Shown piece after piece: positions 1-9,026 of a stretch of DNA of 34,979 bases. The translations under genes and the position numbers were made by a program. Position 1 is the first letter of the stretch; every line of letters begins with the position of its first letter. This DNA comes from UBA6772 sp963933205 (GTDB lineage: Bacteria; Bacteroidota; Bacteroidia; Flavobacteriales; UBA7430). The notes under the pieces are model-generated. The model worked only from the letters and a program-made list of their open reading frames with translations, did no database searches and was not told the DNA's origin. Location of the stretch: positions 1 through 34,979 of the forward strand of contig CAWVTK010000004.1 in NCBI GenBank assembly GCA_963933205.1, given 5' to 3'.

Positions 1-296
1 TTGGTTTTAACGGTATCGGAGACTTTATTCCAGGTCAAGGTTACCAAATTAAAACCGATGCTGCTACAGCTAATTACACTTGGCCAAACATCAATGGTGA
101 GCGTATTGCAATGTCTCCAACAGTTCCTCAATGGGCTGCAAACTTGGAAGCAGATGTTCATCCTAATGATATTCGCTCGCTTGTAAAAGTTGTGAATATG
201 CTAGGTCAAGAAGTAAATATTGAAAACCAATTTAAAGGTGAAGTTGTATTGTACTTATACAACGACGGAACAGTTGAAAAGAAAATTGTTCAGTAA
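1..296 (+). CDS. C-terminus of a secreted T9SS-sorted protein (5' partial)
   Basis: The open frame begins before the window; the coding frame reads from base 3 and stops at TAA 294-296. About 97 residues are visible. They start with a glycine-rich stretch (GDFIPGQGYQIKT) of the kind found just before the tail of many Bacteroidota surface proteins. They end in a short beta-rich segment (VVNMLGQEV, then VVLYLYNDGTVEKKIVQ) that resembles a type A T9SS sorting domain, in which a VYNLLGQ-type strand is followed by a final lysine-rich strand. The catalytic or binding part lies upstream and cannot be named. The other ATG-led frame over 1-186 is a shadow. A strong hairpin terminator follows. Secretion by T9SS is inferred from the tail only. 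Confidence 0.75.
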   Translation, partial: GFNGIGDFIPGQGYQIKTDAATANYTWPNINGERIAMSPTVPQWAANLEADVHPNDIRSLVKVVNMLGQEVNIENQFKGEVVLYLYNDGTVEKKIVQ

Positions 297-315
297 TATT
301 TAACCTTAATTATTT

Positions 316-347
316 AAAGCCTCCCGAGAAATCGGGAGGCTTTTTTT
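316..347 (+). terminator. Rho-independent terminator after the T9SS protein
   Basis: A perfect 9-bp GC-rich stem (319-327 pairing with 332-340, GCCTCCCGA / TCGGGAGGC) has a GAAA tetraloop and is followed by seven T. Flanking AAA/TTT extends the stem. It lies 22 bases after the stop and separates this gene from the next promoter. Confidence 0.93.
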
Positions 348-367
348 ATGCTTAAACCTTATAGTAC

Positions 368-397
368 TTGTACCTTTTAGATAGATTATTATCTTTG
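368..397 (+). promoter_or_regulatory. Bacteroidota-type promoter for the DUF4199-GT operon
   Basis: TTG at 368-370 is followed by exactly 19 bases and then TATCTTTG (390-397). This matches the -33 TTG / -7 TAnnTTTG consensus of the Bacteroidota primary sigma factor. Transcription would start near 402-405, which places the ATG at 419 close downstream. That argues against the in-frame TTG at 368 as start codon, since it would lie inside the promoter. Confidence 0.6.
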
Positions 398-418
398 TTA
401 AAAACTAATAAAATAAAT

Positions 419-955
419 ATGTCTGAAGAATTAAAACAACACATCCTCAAAAATGGATTAAATTTTGGTTGTATACTCGTAGCTCTAACAATGATAACGT
501 ACCTAGGAGGCCCAGAGTTGGCAACGAATTATGTTATTTCTTTCGGTTCCTTAGCTTTAATGATTGTATTTCCAATCTATCATACCCGAAAATTAAGAAC
601 TCGAAATGATGGCTTTATAAGTTTCAGAGAAGCTTTTTCCTCATGTACAGGTATTTTAATCGCTGGTGGTTTTATTAATATTTTTGCAAGTATTTTACTT
701 TACAATGTAATAGATCCCTCATTTGCAATCGAAATGGTAGATGCTGTTATTAATAAAACAGTAGCACAATTAGAAAGTTTGGGAATGAGTGAGTCTCAAA
801 TTGAGGAATCAATTAAAGCTTTAGAAGAAGGTTCGAGTTTTGATCCTTTAAGCTTATTTAAAGGGTATATTTTCTCGATCATATTTTATACTGTTTTTGG
901 CTTACTAGTTGCAGCTTTCACAAAGAATGAAAAACCTGAATTTAGCGAAGAATAA
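419..955 (+). CDS. DUF4199 domain membrane protein
   Basis: This is a 178-residue integral membrane protein with the DUF4199 pattern, widespread in Bacteroidota. An N-terminal helix pair around residues 13-60 contains the GPE-type loop after TYLGG. A central charged loop (HTRKLRTRNDGFISFREAF) precedes a third hydrophobic segment, a helical hydrophilic region follows (VAQLESLGMSESQIEESIK), and a last membrane helix lies near residues 148-168. The function is unknown. DUF4199 genes commonly sit just before a GT2 glycosyltransferase gene in Flavobacteriales, as here. The start at 419 is preferred because a consensus promoter ends 21 bases upstream and the longer frame would begin inside it. The 3' end overlaps the next gene. 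Confidence 0.85.
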   Translation: MSEELKQHILKNGLNFGCILVALTMITYLGGPELATNYVISFGSLALMIVFPIYHTRKLRTRNDGFISFREAFSSCTGILIAGGFINIFASILLYNVIDPSFAIEMVDAVINKTVAQLESLGMSESQIEESIKALEEGSSFDPLSLFKGYIFSIIFYTVFGLLVAAFTKNEKPEFSEE

Positions 956-1901
956 AGTGAATAAATTACAACTATCTATATGCATTCCTCTTTTTAACGA
1001 GGCGGAGTCTCTCCCAGAATTACATTCATGGATTACTCGTGTGATGACTGCGAATTCTTATAGCTACGAAATTATTTTTGTAGACGACGGAAGCACAGAC
1101 AACTCCTGGAACATTGTCGAGAATTTAGCTAAAAACGATCCATCGGTTAAAGCCATAAAATTTAGAAGAAATTACGGAAAATCGGCTGGGCTCTTTGTTG
1201 CATTCGAAGCTTCCATTGGTGATGTTATTATTACCATGGATGCAGACCTACAAGACAGTCCTGAAGAAATACCCGAGCTTTACAGAATGATTAAGGAAGA
1301 GGGTTTACACCTTGTTTCGGGGTATAAAGAAAAACGATTTGACCCTTTAACCAAAACAATTCCGACCAAGCTTTTTAATTGGGCTACCAGAAAAATGTCT
1401 GGCATAAGTCTAAACGATTTTAATTGTGGGCTAAAATCATACGACCATAAAGTAGTTAAGAACATAGAAGTATATGGCGAAATGCACAGGTACATTCCCG
1501 TTTTAGCTAAATGGGCTGGTTTTGATAAAATTGGACAAAAAATAGTACAACACCAGGAACGAAAATATGGTGTAACTAAATTTGGTGTGGAACGGTTTAT
1601 TAACGGTTTTTTAGATCTTTTAACGGTCATGTTTATTTCTAAATTCCGTAAAAAGCCCATGCATCTTTTTGGTTTGCTTGGTGTTTTAAGCTTTTCCGTA
1701 GGCTTCGGAATTGCTACTTATCTCGTCGTAGCTAAATTAATTTGGCAAGCGTATAACATGACGGATAGACCTTTGTTTTATTTTGGAATTCTTGCCATGA
1801 TTATTGGAGTTCAATTGTTTATGACTGGTTTTATTGCAGAACTCGTCTCGCGTTCTAACTCCGAGAGAAATAAGTATATTATCGAAGATCGATTGAATTA
1901 A
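927..1901 (+). CDS. GT2 family glycosyltransferase with two C-terminal membrane helices (DPM1/GtrB-like)
   Basis: This 324-residue protein has a GT-A fold glycosyltransferase domain. The nucleotide-sugar motif VDDGSTD is at residues 52-58 and the metal-binding DADLQD at 105-110. Two membrane helices follow at about 250-275 and 288-312. This architecture matches the dolichyl/undecaprenyl-phosphate hexosyltransferase group, which loads a sugar onto a polyprenyl phosphate at the inner face of the cytoplasmic membrane. The exact donor is not deducible. The ATG at 927 overlaps the DUF4199 gene by 29 bases. A GTG at 957, one base after that gene's stop codon, would give a 314-residue protein and begin closer to the first conserved strand (LSICIPLFNE), so it is a serious alternative. 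Translation is probably coupled to the upstream gene. Confidence 0.88.
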   Translation: MKNLNLAKNKVNKLQLSICIPLFNEAESLPELHSWITRVMTANSYSYEIIFVDDGSTDNSWNIVENLAKNDPSVKAIKFRRNYGKSAGLFVAFEASIGDVIITMDADLQDSPEEIPELYRMIKEEGLHLVSGYKEKRFDPLTKTIPTKLFNWATRKMSGISLNDFNCGLKSYDHKVVKNIEVYGEMHRYIPVLAKWAGFDKIGQKIVQHQERKYGVTKFGVERFINGFLDLLTVMFISKFRKKPMHLFGLLGVLSFSVGFGIATYLVVAKLIWQAYNMTDRPLFYFGILAMIIGVQLFMTGFIAELVSRSNSERNKYIIEDRLN

Positions 1902-1906
1902 GTCTC

Positions 1907-3028
1907 TTGATTAAAAAAAAAATCATACTCATAGGACCTGCATTCCCATTACGTGGAGGCATTGCAGACAGTAACCACTCCTTAGCTTTGGCTCTAATAA
2001 AATTAGGGCATGAGGTTTCAATACTATCATTTTCATTACAATACCCAAGTTTTTTATTTCCTGGAAAAAGTCAATTCGATTTTCAGGCGCCAAAACCAGC
2101 GCTAGAAATTTATTCTTTAATAAATTCAATAAATCCTCTATCCTGGATTAAAGCTGCTTTTTGGTTAAAGCGCCAAAAACCAAATCTAGTAATTAGCCGC
2201 TTTTGGTTGCCCTTTATTGGCCCATCTTTAGGCTCGGTATTAAAAATTTCGGGCCTTAGGGGTAAAATACCTCTTATTGCATTATGTGACAACGTTATTC
2301 CTCACGAAAGTAGATTTGGAGATCAATCGTTAACTCGTTATTTTTTAAAATCAAACAACCAATTTTTAGTAATGTCTAATTCTGTGGGTAAAGACATCTC
2401 TACTTTTGTCGATAATCCAATAATCAACTTTCATCCTCATCCAGTTTACGATCAGTTCGGAGATTTACTCACTAAGAAAGAAGCAATCAATACGCTTGGT
2501 TTAAACCCCAATAAAAAGTACATTTTATTTTTCGGATTTATTCGAAAATACAAAGGCTTAGATTTGTTAATCAATGCTTTAACAACAATTAATAAAGATG
2601 TAGCTCTTATAGTTGCTGGAGAGTTTTACGAATCAGAATCAGATTACCGTTCGTTGGTAGAAAGATTAGGCTTACAATCAAGAGTTCATTTTTTTGCAGA
2701 CTTTATTCCTCAAGAAAATGTAACACAATTTTTTTCTGCCTGCGACCTTTTAGTCCAACCATACAGGTCAGCTACCCAGAGTGGAGTAGCTCAAATTGCT
2801 TACCATTTTGACAAACCCATTTTGGTTACCAATGTCGGTGGCTTGCCAGAAATTGTTCCGCACAACAAAGTCGGTTATGTTGTAGATGTAAATCCAAAAG
2901 CTATTTCTTTAGCGGTTAACGATTTCTACGATAACAACAAAGAAGCTGCTTTTATAGAAAATGTAAAACAAGAAAAGAAGAAGTATTCTTGGCTTAATAT
3001 GGCACAACAAATTATTAACAATATTTAA
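1907..3028 (+). CDS. GT4-like glycosyltransferase
   Basis: This is a 373-residue GT-B fold enzyme. The N-terminal Rossmann half begins KIILIGPAFPLRGGIA, with the glycine-rich acceptor loop. The C-terminal half carries YILFFGFIRKYKGLDLL near residues 200-220 and a donor-binding region around SATQSGVAQIAYHF and VGGLPEIVP. The usual Glu of the EX7E motif is occupied by Gln in this stretch; I recall the same form in Bacteroidota relatives. It lies five bases after the GT2 gene, so the two probably act in one glycan pathway. The start is TTG at 1907: no ATG or GTG precedes the first conserved strand, and the next in-frame Met is far inside. A run of ten A follows at 1913-1922. The product would be cytosolic or membrane-peripheral. 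Confidence 0.85.
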   Translation: MIKKKIILIGPAFPLRGGIADSNHSLALALIKLGHEVSILSFSLQYPSFLFPGKSQFDFQAPKPALEIYSLINSINPLSWIKAAFWLKRQKPNLVISRFWLPFIGPSLGSVLKISGLRGKIPLIALCDNVIPHESRFGDQSLTRYFLKSNNQFLVMSNSVGKDISTFVDNPIINFHPHPVYDQFGDLLTKKEAINTLGLNPNKKYILFFGFIRKYKGLDLLINALTTINKDVALIVAGEFYESESDYRSLVERLGLQSRVHFFADFIPQENVTQFFSACDLLVQPYRSATQSGVAQIAYHFDKPILVTNVGGLPEIVPHNKVGYVVDVNPKAISLAVNDFYDNNKEAAFIENVKQEKKKYSWLNMAQQIINNI

Positions 3029-3078
3029 GCTTCAATCAATATATTATTTAGTTACTTTACGTCTAAAGATATACAATT

Positions 3079-6000
3079 ATGAAGTTTAGAATTATTTTTG
3101 CCAGTTTAGTCCTTATTCCTTCTCTAGTTTTTTCACAATCTTTTAATGCAGAATCTGAAGTTGAAGCTTACTTACAGAAAAATACTGAACTACTTGATCT
3201 AAGTCAAAACGACTATAAAGACTATTCTATTTACAGACAATATCAAAGTGATAAAACAGGTTTAACCCACGTTTTTATACAACAAAACTATCAAGGAACA
3301 CCTATTCATAAAGCGGAAATCCGCCTTCATTACAGAGCAGACAAAGGATGGCTTATTACTCAAAATAGTTTTATTAAAGATTTAGAATCAAAACAAATTT
3401 TTAATCAAACGGGTCTAAGTCAAATTCAAGCTATTGCATCTGCTTGTGCTATTTTAGAAATAACGTATTCTAAACCGCAAAGAATCTCTAAAAAAAGTGA
3501 ATCTACCTCTCTTTACAAAGCTAACTTTTCGTTAGATCCAATTCCTGTTAAGAGTGCATATTATGCTGTTAATAACGTATTAAAAAAAGTATGGGATTTA
3601 ACTATTTATGAAAAAGATGCAACAGATTGTTGGAATGTTTTAGTTGATGCCAGTACTGGTGAAATTCTTAAAAAGTACAATTGGGTTCAACATTGCACCT
3701 TTAATGCTAATTTAGCTTGTGCTCATAACACACATGAAACAATCGATGCAGTAGAAGAATCTACCACTCTTCCCGTTTCAGAATCAGCTTACAATGTTTT
3801 TGCAATACCTTTAGAGAGTCCCTCGCACGGAAACAGAACATTAGAAGTAGCGCCAAGTAATGCTCAAGCCTCTCCCTATGGTTGGCACGACACCAACGGT
3901 GCAAATGGACCCGAATTTCTTATTACCAGAGGTAACAATGTTCATTCATTTCCAGATTTAACAGATTCAAACCCTCAACAATTAACCCAAGCTTTTGGTA
4001 ACGAACCATCAGGAGGTGCAGAACTGCATTTTGATTTCCCTTTTAATCCAATGACTGAGCCCGATCAAAATCTAGATGCCGCAATGGTTAATCTATTTTA
4101 CACTTCGAATATGATGCACGACGTTTGGTACCATTACGGATTCGATCCAGAGGCTGGTAATTTTCAGTACAACAATTACGGAGAATCTGGATTTGGTGGA
4201 GACGAAGTTCTCGCTCAAGCACAAGACTCTAGCGGAGTAAATGCCAATTTTGCTTTAAATAATGCCAATTTTTACACCCCTAATGACGGCACAAATCCTG
4301 TAATGCAAATGTACATTTGGGATAAACCAGAAAACCCGTTTGACCTCTTTACTGTTAATTCTCCAAACCAATTGGCAGGTGTATACGAGGTAACTCCAGC
4401 TACAGATTGGGGTGGATCAATTACAAATATTCCTATAACAGCCGATATAGTACACGTTGATGATGGAACAAGCTACGCTCATGAGGGGTGCAACGACTTA
4501 ACAAACAATCTTACAGGTAAAATAGCCTTAGTAAGTCGCGGTACATGTGAGTTTGGATTAAAAGCTTTAAATGCACAAAATGCGGGTGCAATAGCCGTAA
4601 TTATATACAATAATGTGGGAGGTTTAATTGGAATGGCTGCCGGTTCAGACGGAGCTGATGTTACCATACCCGCTGTTTTCTTAAGTAAAATAGACGGAGA
4701 ATCTTTCTACAGCCTTCTTACTGGCGATGGTGCTATAAACGCAACTTTTGTAAACAACTCACCACCAGGACCATCTTATCTAGATGGTGATTTTGACAAT
4801 GGTATTATCGCCCATGAGTATGGCCATGGTATTTCTACTCGTTTAACAGGAGGCAATTGCTTATCTGGCGATGAACAAGCTGGAGAAGGATGGAGTGACT
4901 TTTTTGCACTAGCAATGACAGCTAAAGAAGGTGATTTTGCCGAAATGTCTAGAGGTATAGGAACTTACGTTTCTGCAGAGAATAATGAGGGGAGAGGAAT
5001 ACGCTCTTATCCATACAGCAGAGACATGGGTTTAAATCCGATGACTTACGATTATATTATTACAGAATCGGTTCCTCATGGCGTTGGTTCTGTTTGGGCA
5101 ACTATGATTTGGGATTTATACTGGAACTTTGTTGATGTTTATGGATACGATACCGATAGATACAATGGAGAAGGTGGTAATAATATGGTTATGCAACTGG
5201 TTATAGATGGCTTAAAGTTACAAGCATGTAACGCTAATTTTGTGGAAATGAGAGATGCAGTATTGCTTGCCGACGAATATCTTTACGGCGGTGAAAACGC
5301 TTGTATAATATGGGAAACCTTCGCTCGTAGAGGACTTGGTTTTTCTGCAGATGCTGGTTCAGATCAAAACAGAGGAGATGGAACACAAGCCTTTGATAAC
5401 CTACCAGAATGTATTAAAACTCTTAAAATCGAGAAAAGTGCAAAAGAAGACTCTAAGTCTACAGACGATTTAGTTTATACATTAAAAGTATACAACCACA
5501 GATCAGAAGATGCTACAGGCGTATATGTTATGGATACCTTACAAAACGATGTAACGTATGTAAGTGAATCTTCTACCTGCGATGTACAAACAAATGGCAA
5601 TATTTTAACTTTTACTTTAGGAGACATGCAAAGTGGAACTTCTATTGAATGTACGTATTCTGTTAGTCCTTCTGAAGATCTTTTTAGTGAAATTATTTTT
5701 GAAGACGACATGGAAGATGACGATTATTACTGGATAACTTGGTCAGAAGAAGGAAACGACCCCGAGTGGTCTTTAATCGATTTTGAAGCAAACAGTGGAG
5801 AATATGCTTGGTATGCTCCAAATATTGCCGAACGTTCTGTTTCGTATTTAGGATTAGAACCTTTTATCGTACAAGGAAATGCGCCTACCTTAAGTTTTTG
5901 GCATAAATACAGTACAGAAGCAAGTTACGACGGTGGTTATATTTCTGTTTCTACCGACGAATTAAATTTTGAAGAAGTGAGTTCTAGTTTTATAAGAGGT

Positions 6001-6579
6001 CATTACAGAGGAGTGTCTCAAGCTTCGCCTCCTTTAGGTGGTATAGATTCCTTTTGGGGAGAAAGTGACGGATTTATAAATACACTGGTAGACTTATCCG
6101 ATTATATGGGCGAAACCATAACCATACGTTTTACCTATGTTACAGACGAGGAAAATTCTACCGAAAATGTTGAGGGTTGGACCGTAGACGATGTTCGTAT
6201 AATAGATCGTTACCAAATTAACAACACAGCTTGTGTATACAGTTCAAATTCTTCAGATTACTCTTGCGATAATATAGCAAATGCCGGTACTATGATGTAC
6301 AATACTTACGGCATCTCTGTGAACGAAGTTGAGGAAAGTAACTCTATTCAAATTTTCCCAAACCCTTCAAATAGCTTAACCTCTATTAAGCTTTCGGGCG
6401 ATTGGGATGCAATCGTTCTTCTAAAAGTATTTGACGTACAAGGAAAACTTGTTTTCGAAGAATCGAATAAAGTTCCAACTATTAAATTGTCTACCGAAAA
6501 TTATGCTGACGGGATGTATTTTATTGAACTTTCAGATCAGAATACCTCAATAATGAAAAAAGTAACGATTCAACACTAA
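3079..6579 (+). CDS. Secreted M36 (fungalysin) metallopeptidase with PA domain and T9SS sorting signal
   Basis: This is an 1166-residue extracellular zinc protease. A signal peptide ends near residue 20 (LVFSQS). An FTP/PepSY-type inhibitory propeptide spans about 30-210. The M36 catalytic domain follows, with the hallmark SNMMHDVWYHYGF near residue 345. It is interrupted by a protease-associated (PA) domain at about 440-565 that includes GKIALVSRGTCEF. The zinc site is HEYGH at 579-583, with the third ligand Glu603 in GEGWSD. After the catalytic domain comes a DUF11-like beta domain (about 785-865), then a MAM/immune-inhibitor-A-like beta-sandwich (about 870-1050). The final type A sorting domain starts at IFPNPSN near residue 1093. 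All catalytic residues are present, so the enzyme should be active after propeptide removal and T9SS export. A terminator follows directly. Confidence 0.96.
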   Translation: MKFRIIFASLVLIPSLVFSQSFNAESEVEAYLQKNTELLDLSQNDYKDYSIYRQYQSDKTGLTHVFIQQNYQGTPIHKAEIRLHYRADKGWLITQNSFIKDLESKQIFNQTGLSQIQAIASACAILEITYSKPQRISKKSESTSLYKANFSLDPIPVKSAYYAVNNVLKKVWDLTIYEKDATDCWNVLVDASTGEILKKYNWVQHCTFNANLACAHNTHETIDAVEESTTLPVSESAYNVFAIPLESPSHGNRTLEVAPSNAQASPYGWHDTNGANGPEFLITRGNNVHSFPDLTDSNPQQLTQAFGNEPSGGAELHFDFPFNPMTEPDQNLDAAMVNLFYTSNMMHDVWYHYGFDPEAGNFQYNNYGESGFGGDEVLAQAQDSSGVNANFALNNANFYTPNDGTNPVMQMYIWDKPENPFDLFTVNSPNQLAGVYEVTPATDWGGSITNIPITADIVHVDDGTSYAHEGCNDLTNNLTGKIALVSRGTCEFGLKALNAQNAGAIAVIIYNNVGGLIGMAAGSDGADVTIPAVFLSKIDGESFYSLLTGDGAINATFVNNSPPGPSYLDGDFDNGIIAHEYGHGISTRLTGGNCLSGDEQAGEGWSDFFALAMTAKEGDFAEMSRGIGTYVSAENNEGRGIRSYPYSRDMGLNPMTYDYIITESVPHGVGSVWATMIWDLYWNFVDVYGYDTDRYNGEGGNNMVMQLVIDGLKLQACNANFVEMRDAVLLADEYLYGGENACIIWETFARRGLGFSADAGSDQNRGDGTQAFDNLPECIKTLKIEKSAKEDSKSTDDLVYTLKVYNHRSEDATGVYVMDTLQNDVTYVSESSTCDVQTNGNILTFTLGDMQSGTSIECTYSVSPSEDLFSEIIFEDDMEDDDYYWITWSEEGNDPEWSLIDFEANSGEYAWYAPNIAERSVSYLGLEPFIVQGNAPTLSFWHKYSTEASYDGGYISVSTDELNFEEVSSSFIRGHYRGVSQASPPLGGIDSFWGESDGFINTLVDLSDYMGETITIRFTYVTDEENSTENVEGWTVDDVRIIDRYQINNTACVYSSNSSDYSCDNIANAGTMMYNTYGISVNEVEESNSIQIFPNPSNSLTSIKLSGDWDAIVLLKVFDVQGKLVFEESNKVPTIKLSTENYADGMYFIELSDQNTSIMKKVTIQH

Positions 6580-6593
6580 GACTTACTATTACT

Positions 6594-6627
6594 AAAAATA
6601 CCCAGTCTATGACTGGGTATTTTTTTT
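6594..6627 (+). terminator. Rho-independent terminator after the M36 peptidase gene
   Basis: TACCCAGTC (6599-6607) pairs perfectly with GACTGGGTA (6611-6619) around a three-base loop. It is extended by five A upstream and followed by eight T (6620-6627). It lies 15 bases after the stop codon. Confidence 0.93.
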
Positions 6628-6643
6628 GCCTTTAATAGATCAC

Positions 6644-6651
6644 TACCTTTG
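6644..6651 (+). promoter_or_regulatory. TAnnTTTG -7 element before the MORN protein gene
   Basis: TACCTTTG lies 22 bases before the ATG at 6674 and just after a terminator, where a new promoter is expected. The nearest upstream TTG (6626-6628) is only 15 bases away and sits in the terminator tail, so the -33 element is weak. Confidence 0.45.
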
Positions 6652-6673
6652 TGCGAACATATTAATTAGAGAT

Positions 6674-7384
6674 ATGAAAAAAATATTTTTCTTGTTTATG
6701 CTTTCTTCAAGCATCCTATTTGCTCAAAACCAACTAGATGAAAATGGGTTAAAACAAGGTGTTTGGTCTAAAGATTATCCTTGGGGTTCTCCCAGGTATG
6801 AGGGTGCCTTTAAAGACGATATGGAAATTGGCTTGTTTAATTTTTACGATCAAAATAATAAATTAGTATCTCAGCGCAATTATGAAACCCCTGGCGGTAT
6901 TTCATCTGCTGTAATGTTTTTACCTAAAGGTGGAGTTGAAGCTCTGGGAAAGTTTAGCGGAAAGAAGAAAATTGGAGAATGGAAATATTTTAGTACCAAA
7001 GGCTATATGCTAGCTACGGAAAATTATACAGATGGTTTAAAAGAAGGCGAAGAACGAACGTACTATGCGGATAGTACTGTTGCCGAAATCATTACTTGGC
7101 AAGCTGGAATAAAAAATGGTGCTTGGGTAAAATACAATTTCAACGGAAAGGTATTGCAAAAAGACAATTACTCAAACAATCAGCTACACGGACAAAGCCT
7201 GTCAAACCATAACTCTGGTAAAAAGAAAGTAACTGGGAATTATAAAAAGGGTTTAAAAAACGGTAAATGGTTCTATTATTCGAATTCAGGTTTACAAGAG
7301 AAAATGGAAGTATATGAATTTGGAGATCTTATAAAAACAGTAATTAGAGAAGGAGATGAGCTTAAAACAATACAACACCGTTAA
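6674..7384 (+). CDS. Exported MORN-repeat (YwqK-like) protein
   Basis: This is a 236-residue protein with a clear signal peptide (MKKIFFLFMLSSSILFAQ) followed by about six MORN_2-type repeats. Each repeat has the pattern G-x-K-x-G-x-W-x-x-Y with a following NG/SG turn, for example KIGEWKYFSTKG, KNGAWVKYNFNGK and KNGKWFYYSNSG. Such repeats form a flat beta-hairpin ladder; in bacteria their molecular role is mostly unknown. The start at 6674 is chosen because the signal peptide begins there and a -7 box precedes it; an in-frame TTG at 6626 lies inside the terminator tail. Its last 29 bases overlap the subtilase gene, which suggests co-translation and perhaps a shared role at the cell surface. 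Confidence 0.82.
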   Translation: MKKIFFLFMLSSSILFAQNQLDENGLKQGVWSKDYPWGSPRYEGAFKDDMEIGLFNFYDQNNKLVSQRNYETPGGISSAVMFLPKGGVEALGKFSGKKKIGEWKYFSTKGYMLATENYTDGLKEGEERTYYADSTVAEIITWQAGIKNGAWVKYNFNGKVLQKDNYSNNQLHGQSLSNHNSGKKKVTGNYKKGLKNGKWFYYSNSGLQEKMEVYEFGDLIKTVIREGDELKTIQHR

Positions 7385-8972
7385 TATTTTACTACTGCTT
7401 TTACCCACTTTTTTAGCGGCTCAAAATCGGTATTGGGTTTCCTTTACAGATAAAAAGGAAGCTATAGAAATGTTTTTACCTACTGATTTCTTGTCTGAAG
7501 CCTCTTTGGAAAGGCGAGAGGTACAAAACTTGGGCATACAAACAAACGATTATCCAGTTTCTCCATCTTACAAAAGTGCAGTATCTAAATTGGGTTTCCA
7601 GATATACAGCGAATCTCGTTGGTTAAATGCTGTTTCAATTTACCTTACCTCTCCAAATGATGTAAACAGGATTAAACAATTGCCTTTTGTAAAATCGGTT
7701 AACAAAGTGAAAACCTATTTTAATAAAACATCAGATCTAAACTTCGATGATTATTCGCTAAAGCATTCTAATACGGAGTATGGGCCTTCATTTGGTCAAC
7801 TTGCACAGTTAAATGGTCAGGTTTTACACGAACAGGGTTTTAAAGGAGCTGGAGTTACTATAGCCGTAATAGATGCGTCTTTTCATAAAGTAGACAGCTT
7901 ATTTATGTTCGATCATTTATGGGATAATAATAAAATTTTAGATACCTGGGATTTTGTTTTAAATCAGGATCTAGACTTTTCTATTGATACGATTGGTTAC
8001 CACGGAACCATGGTGCTTTCCTGCATGGGAGCCTACATGCCCGATAGCTTGATCGGAACTGCTCCAGATGCCTCTTACTTGTTGTATAGAACAGAAGACA
8101 CCTCTTCTGAAACACTATTAGAAGAAGACAACTGGGTACTGGCTGCTGAAAAAGCAGATGCTTTTGGGGCCGATATTATTAACACATCTTTAGGATATTC
8201 AATATTAGACGATTCATTAGAATCACACAGTTATTCCGACATGGATGGTAATACTACAGTTATAACCATTGCAGCAGATATTGCAGCATCTAAAGGCATG
8301 TTGGTTGTTAATTCTGCCGGTAATTCCGGTACTTCTGATTGGTATTATATAACAGCTCCGGCTGATGGCGACAGTGTACTTACTATTGGTGCTGTAGACT
8401 CAGACAGTATTGTAACTTCTTTTAGTTCTCGCGGACCTACCTCCGATGGGCGGATGAAACCAAATGTAGTGTCTCAAGGATTAAACGCTGTTGTTTGTAA
8501 TTTAAACAATGGAATAAGAACAGCTAATGGAACTTCTTTTTCTTCGCCTATTCTAGCAGGAATGGCTGCATCTGCTTGGTCTGCATTACCGCTATTGTCT
8601 AGTATGGATTTGTTCGAACTCATTCAAGAATCTGGTCATCTTTACCCTAATGGCAACAACGAGTATGGTTTTGGCGTTCCGAATTTCGAAACGCTTTTAC
8701 AACTGATTAGCATAACCGAACTGCCAAGCGATAATTTAAGATTCTACCCAAATCCGGTTTCAGATCTTCTTGTTTTAGATTTAGATTATTTTGAAAAGCA
8801 TAATTTTGTTTCAATTTCTATTTATAATATTTTGGGCGAAAAAGTTTTCTTTGAATCACGTAAACCCAAAAGTAATTTAACAATAGATTTATCTGAATTA
8901 CCAGCCAATTCAATTTATATTTTAAAAGCGCAACAAGGTTTAAAAGAAGCTAAATGCAGATTACTAAAGTAA
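7356..8972 (+). CDS. Secreted S8 subtilisin-like serine protease with T9SS sorting domain
   Basis: This is a 538-residue protein. A signal peptide covers residues 1-22 (NILLLLLPTFLAAQ). A short I9-like propeptide region follows to about 150, with the processing-type strand LNAVSIYL. The S8 catalytic domain spans about 155-450. The triad is Asp173 (AVIDAS, slightly unlike the usual DTG), His216 (YHGTMV) and Ser394 (GTSFSSP); the oxyanion region is VNSAGNSG. The C-terminus has a type A sorting domain starting at FYPNPVSDLL near residue 464 and ending KCRLLK. The ATG follows a good purine-rich ribosome-binding stretch (GAAGGAG). All catalytic residues are intact. Together with the M36 enzyme it suggests extracellular protein degradation. 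Confidence 0.95.
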   Translation: MSLKQYNTVNILLLLLPTFLAAQNRYWVSFTDKKEAIEMFLPTDFLSEASLERREVQNLGIQTNDYPVSPSYKSAVSKLGFQIYSESRWLNAVSIYLTSPNDVNRIKQLPFVKSVNKVKTYFNKTSDLNFDDYSLKHSNTEYGPSFGQLAQLNGQVLHEQGFKGAGVTIAVIDASFHKVDSLFMFDHLWDNNKILDTWDFVLNQDLDFSIDTIGYHGTMVLSCMGAYMPDSLIGTAPDASYLLYRTEDTSSETLLEEDNWVLAAEKADAFGADIINTSLGYSILDDSLESHSYSDMDGNTTVITIAADIAASKGMLVVNSAGNSGTSDWYYITAPADGDSVLTIGAVDSDSIVTSFSSRGPTSDGRMKPNVVSQGLNAVVCNLNNGIRTANGTSFSSPILAGMAASAWSALPLLSSMDLFELIQESGHLYPNGNNEYGFGVPNFETLLQLISITELPSDNLRFYPNPVSDLLVLDLDYFEKHNFVSISIYNILGEKVFFESRKPKSNLTIDLSELPANSIYILKAQQGLKEAKCRLLK

Positions 8973-9026
8973 TCCAGTCTATCCATTCATAAAAAAAAAT
9001 ACTTATTCGTTTTAACTACAACAAAC

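Noticed and set aside
1..186. An open frame starting at the first base of the window
   Set aside because: The frame from base 3 gives a plausible secreted-protein tail that runs to a terminator, while this frame gives no family resemblance.
368..418. N-terminal extension of the DUF4199 gene from TTG 368
   Set aside because: It would start within the -33/-7 promoter, and the family similarity begins after the ATG at 419.
1280..1660. A 126-residue minus-strand open frame
   Set aside because: It is antisense to the GT2 glycosyltransferase, which has all family motifs; no independent signals were found.
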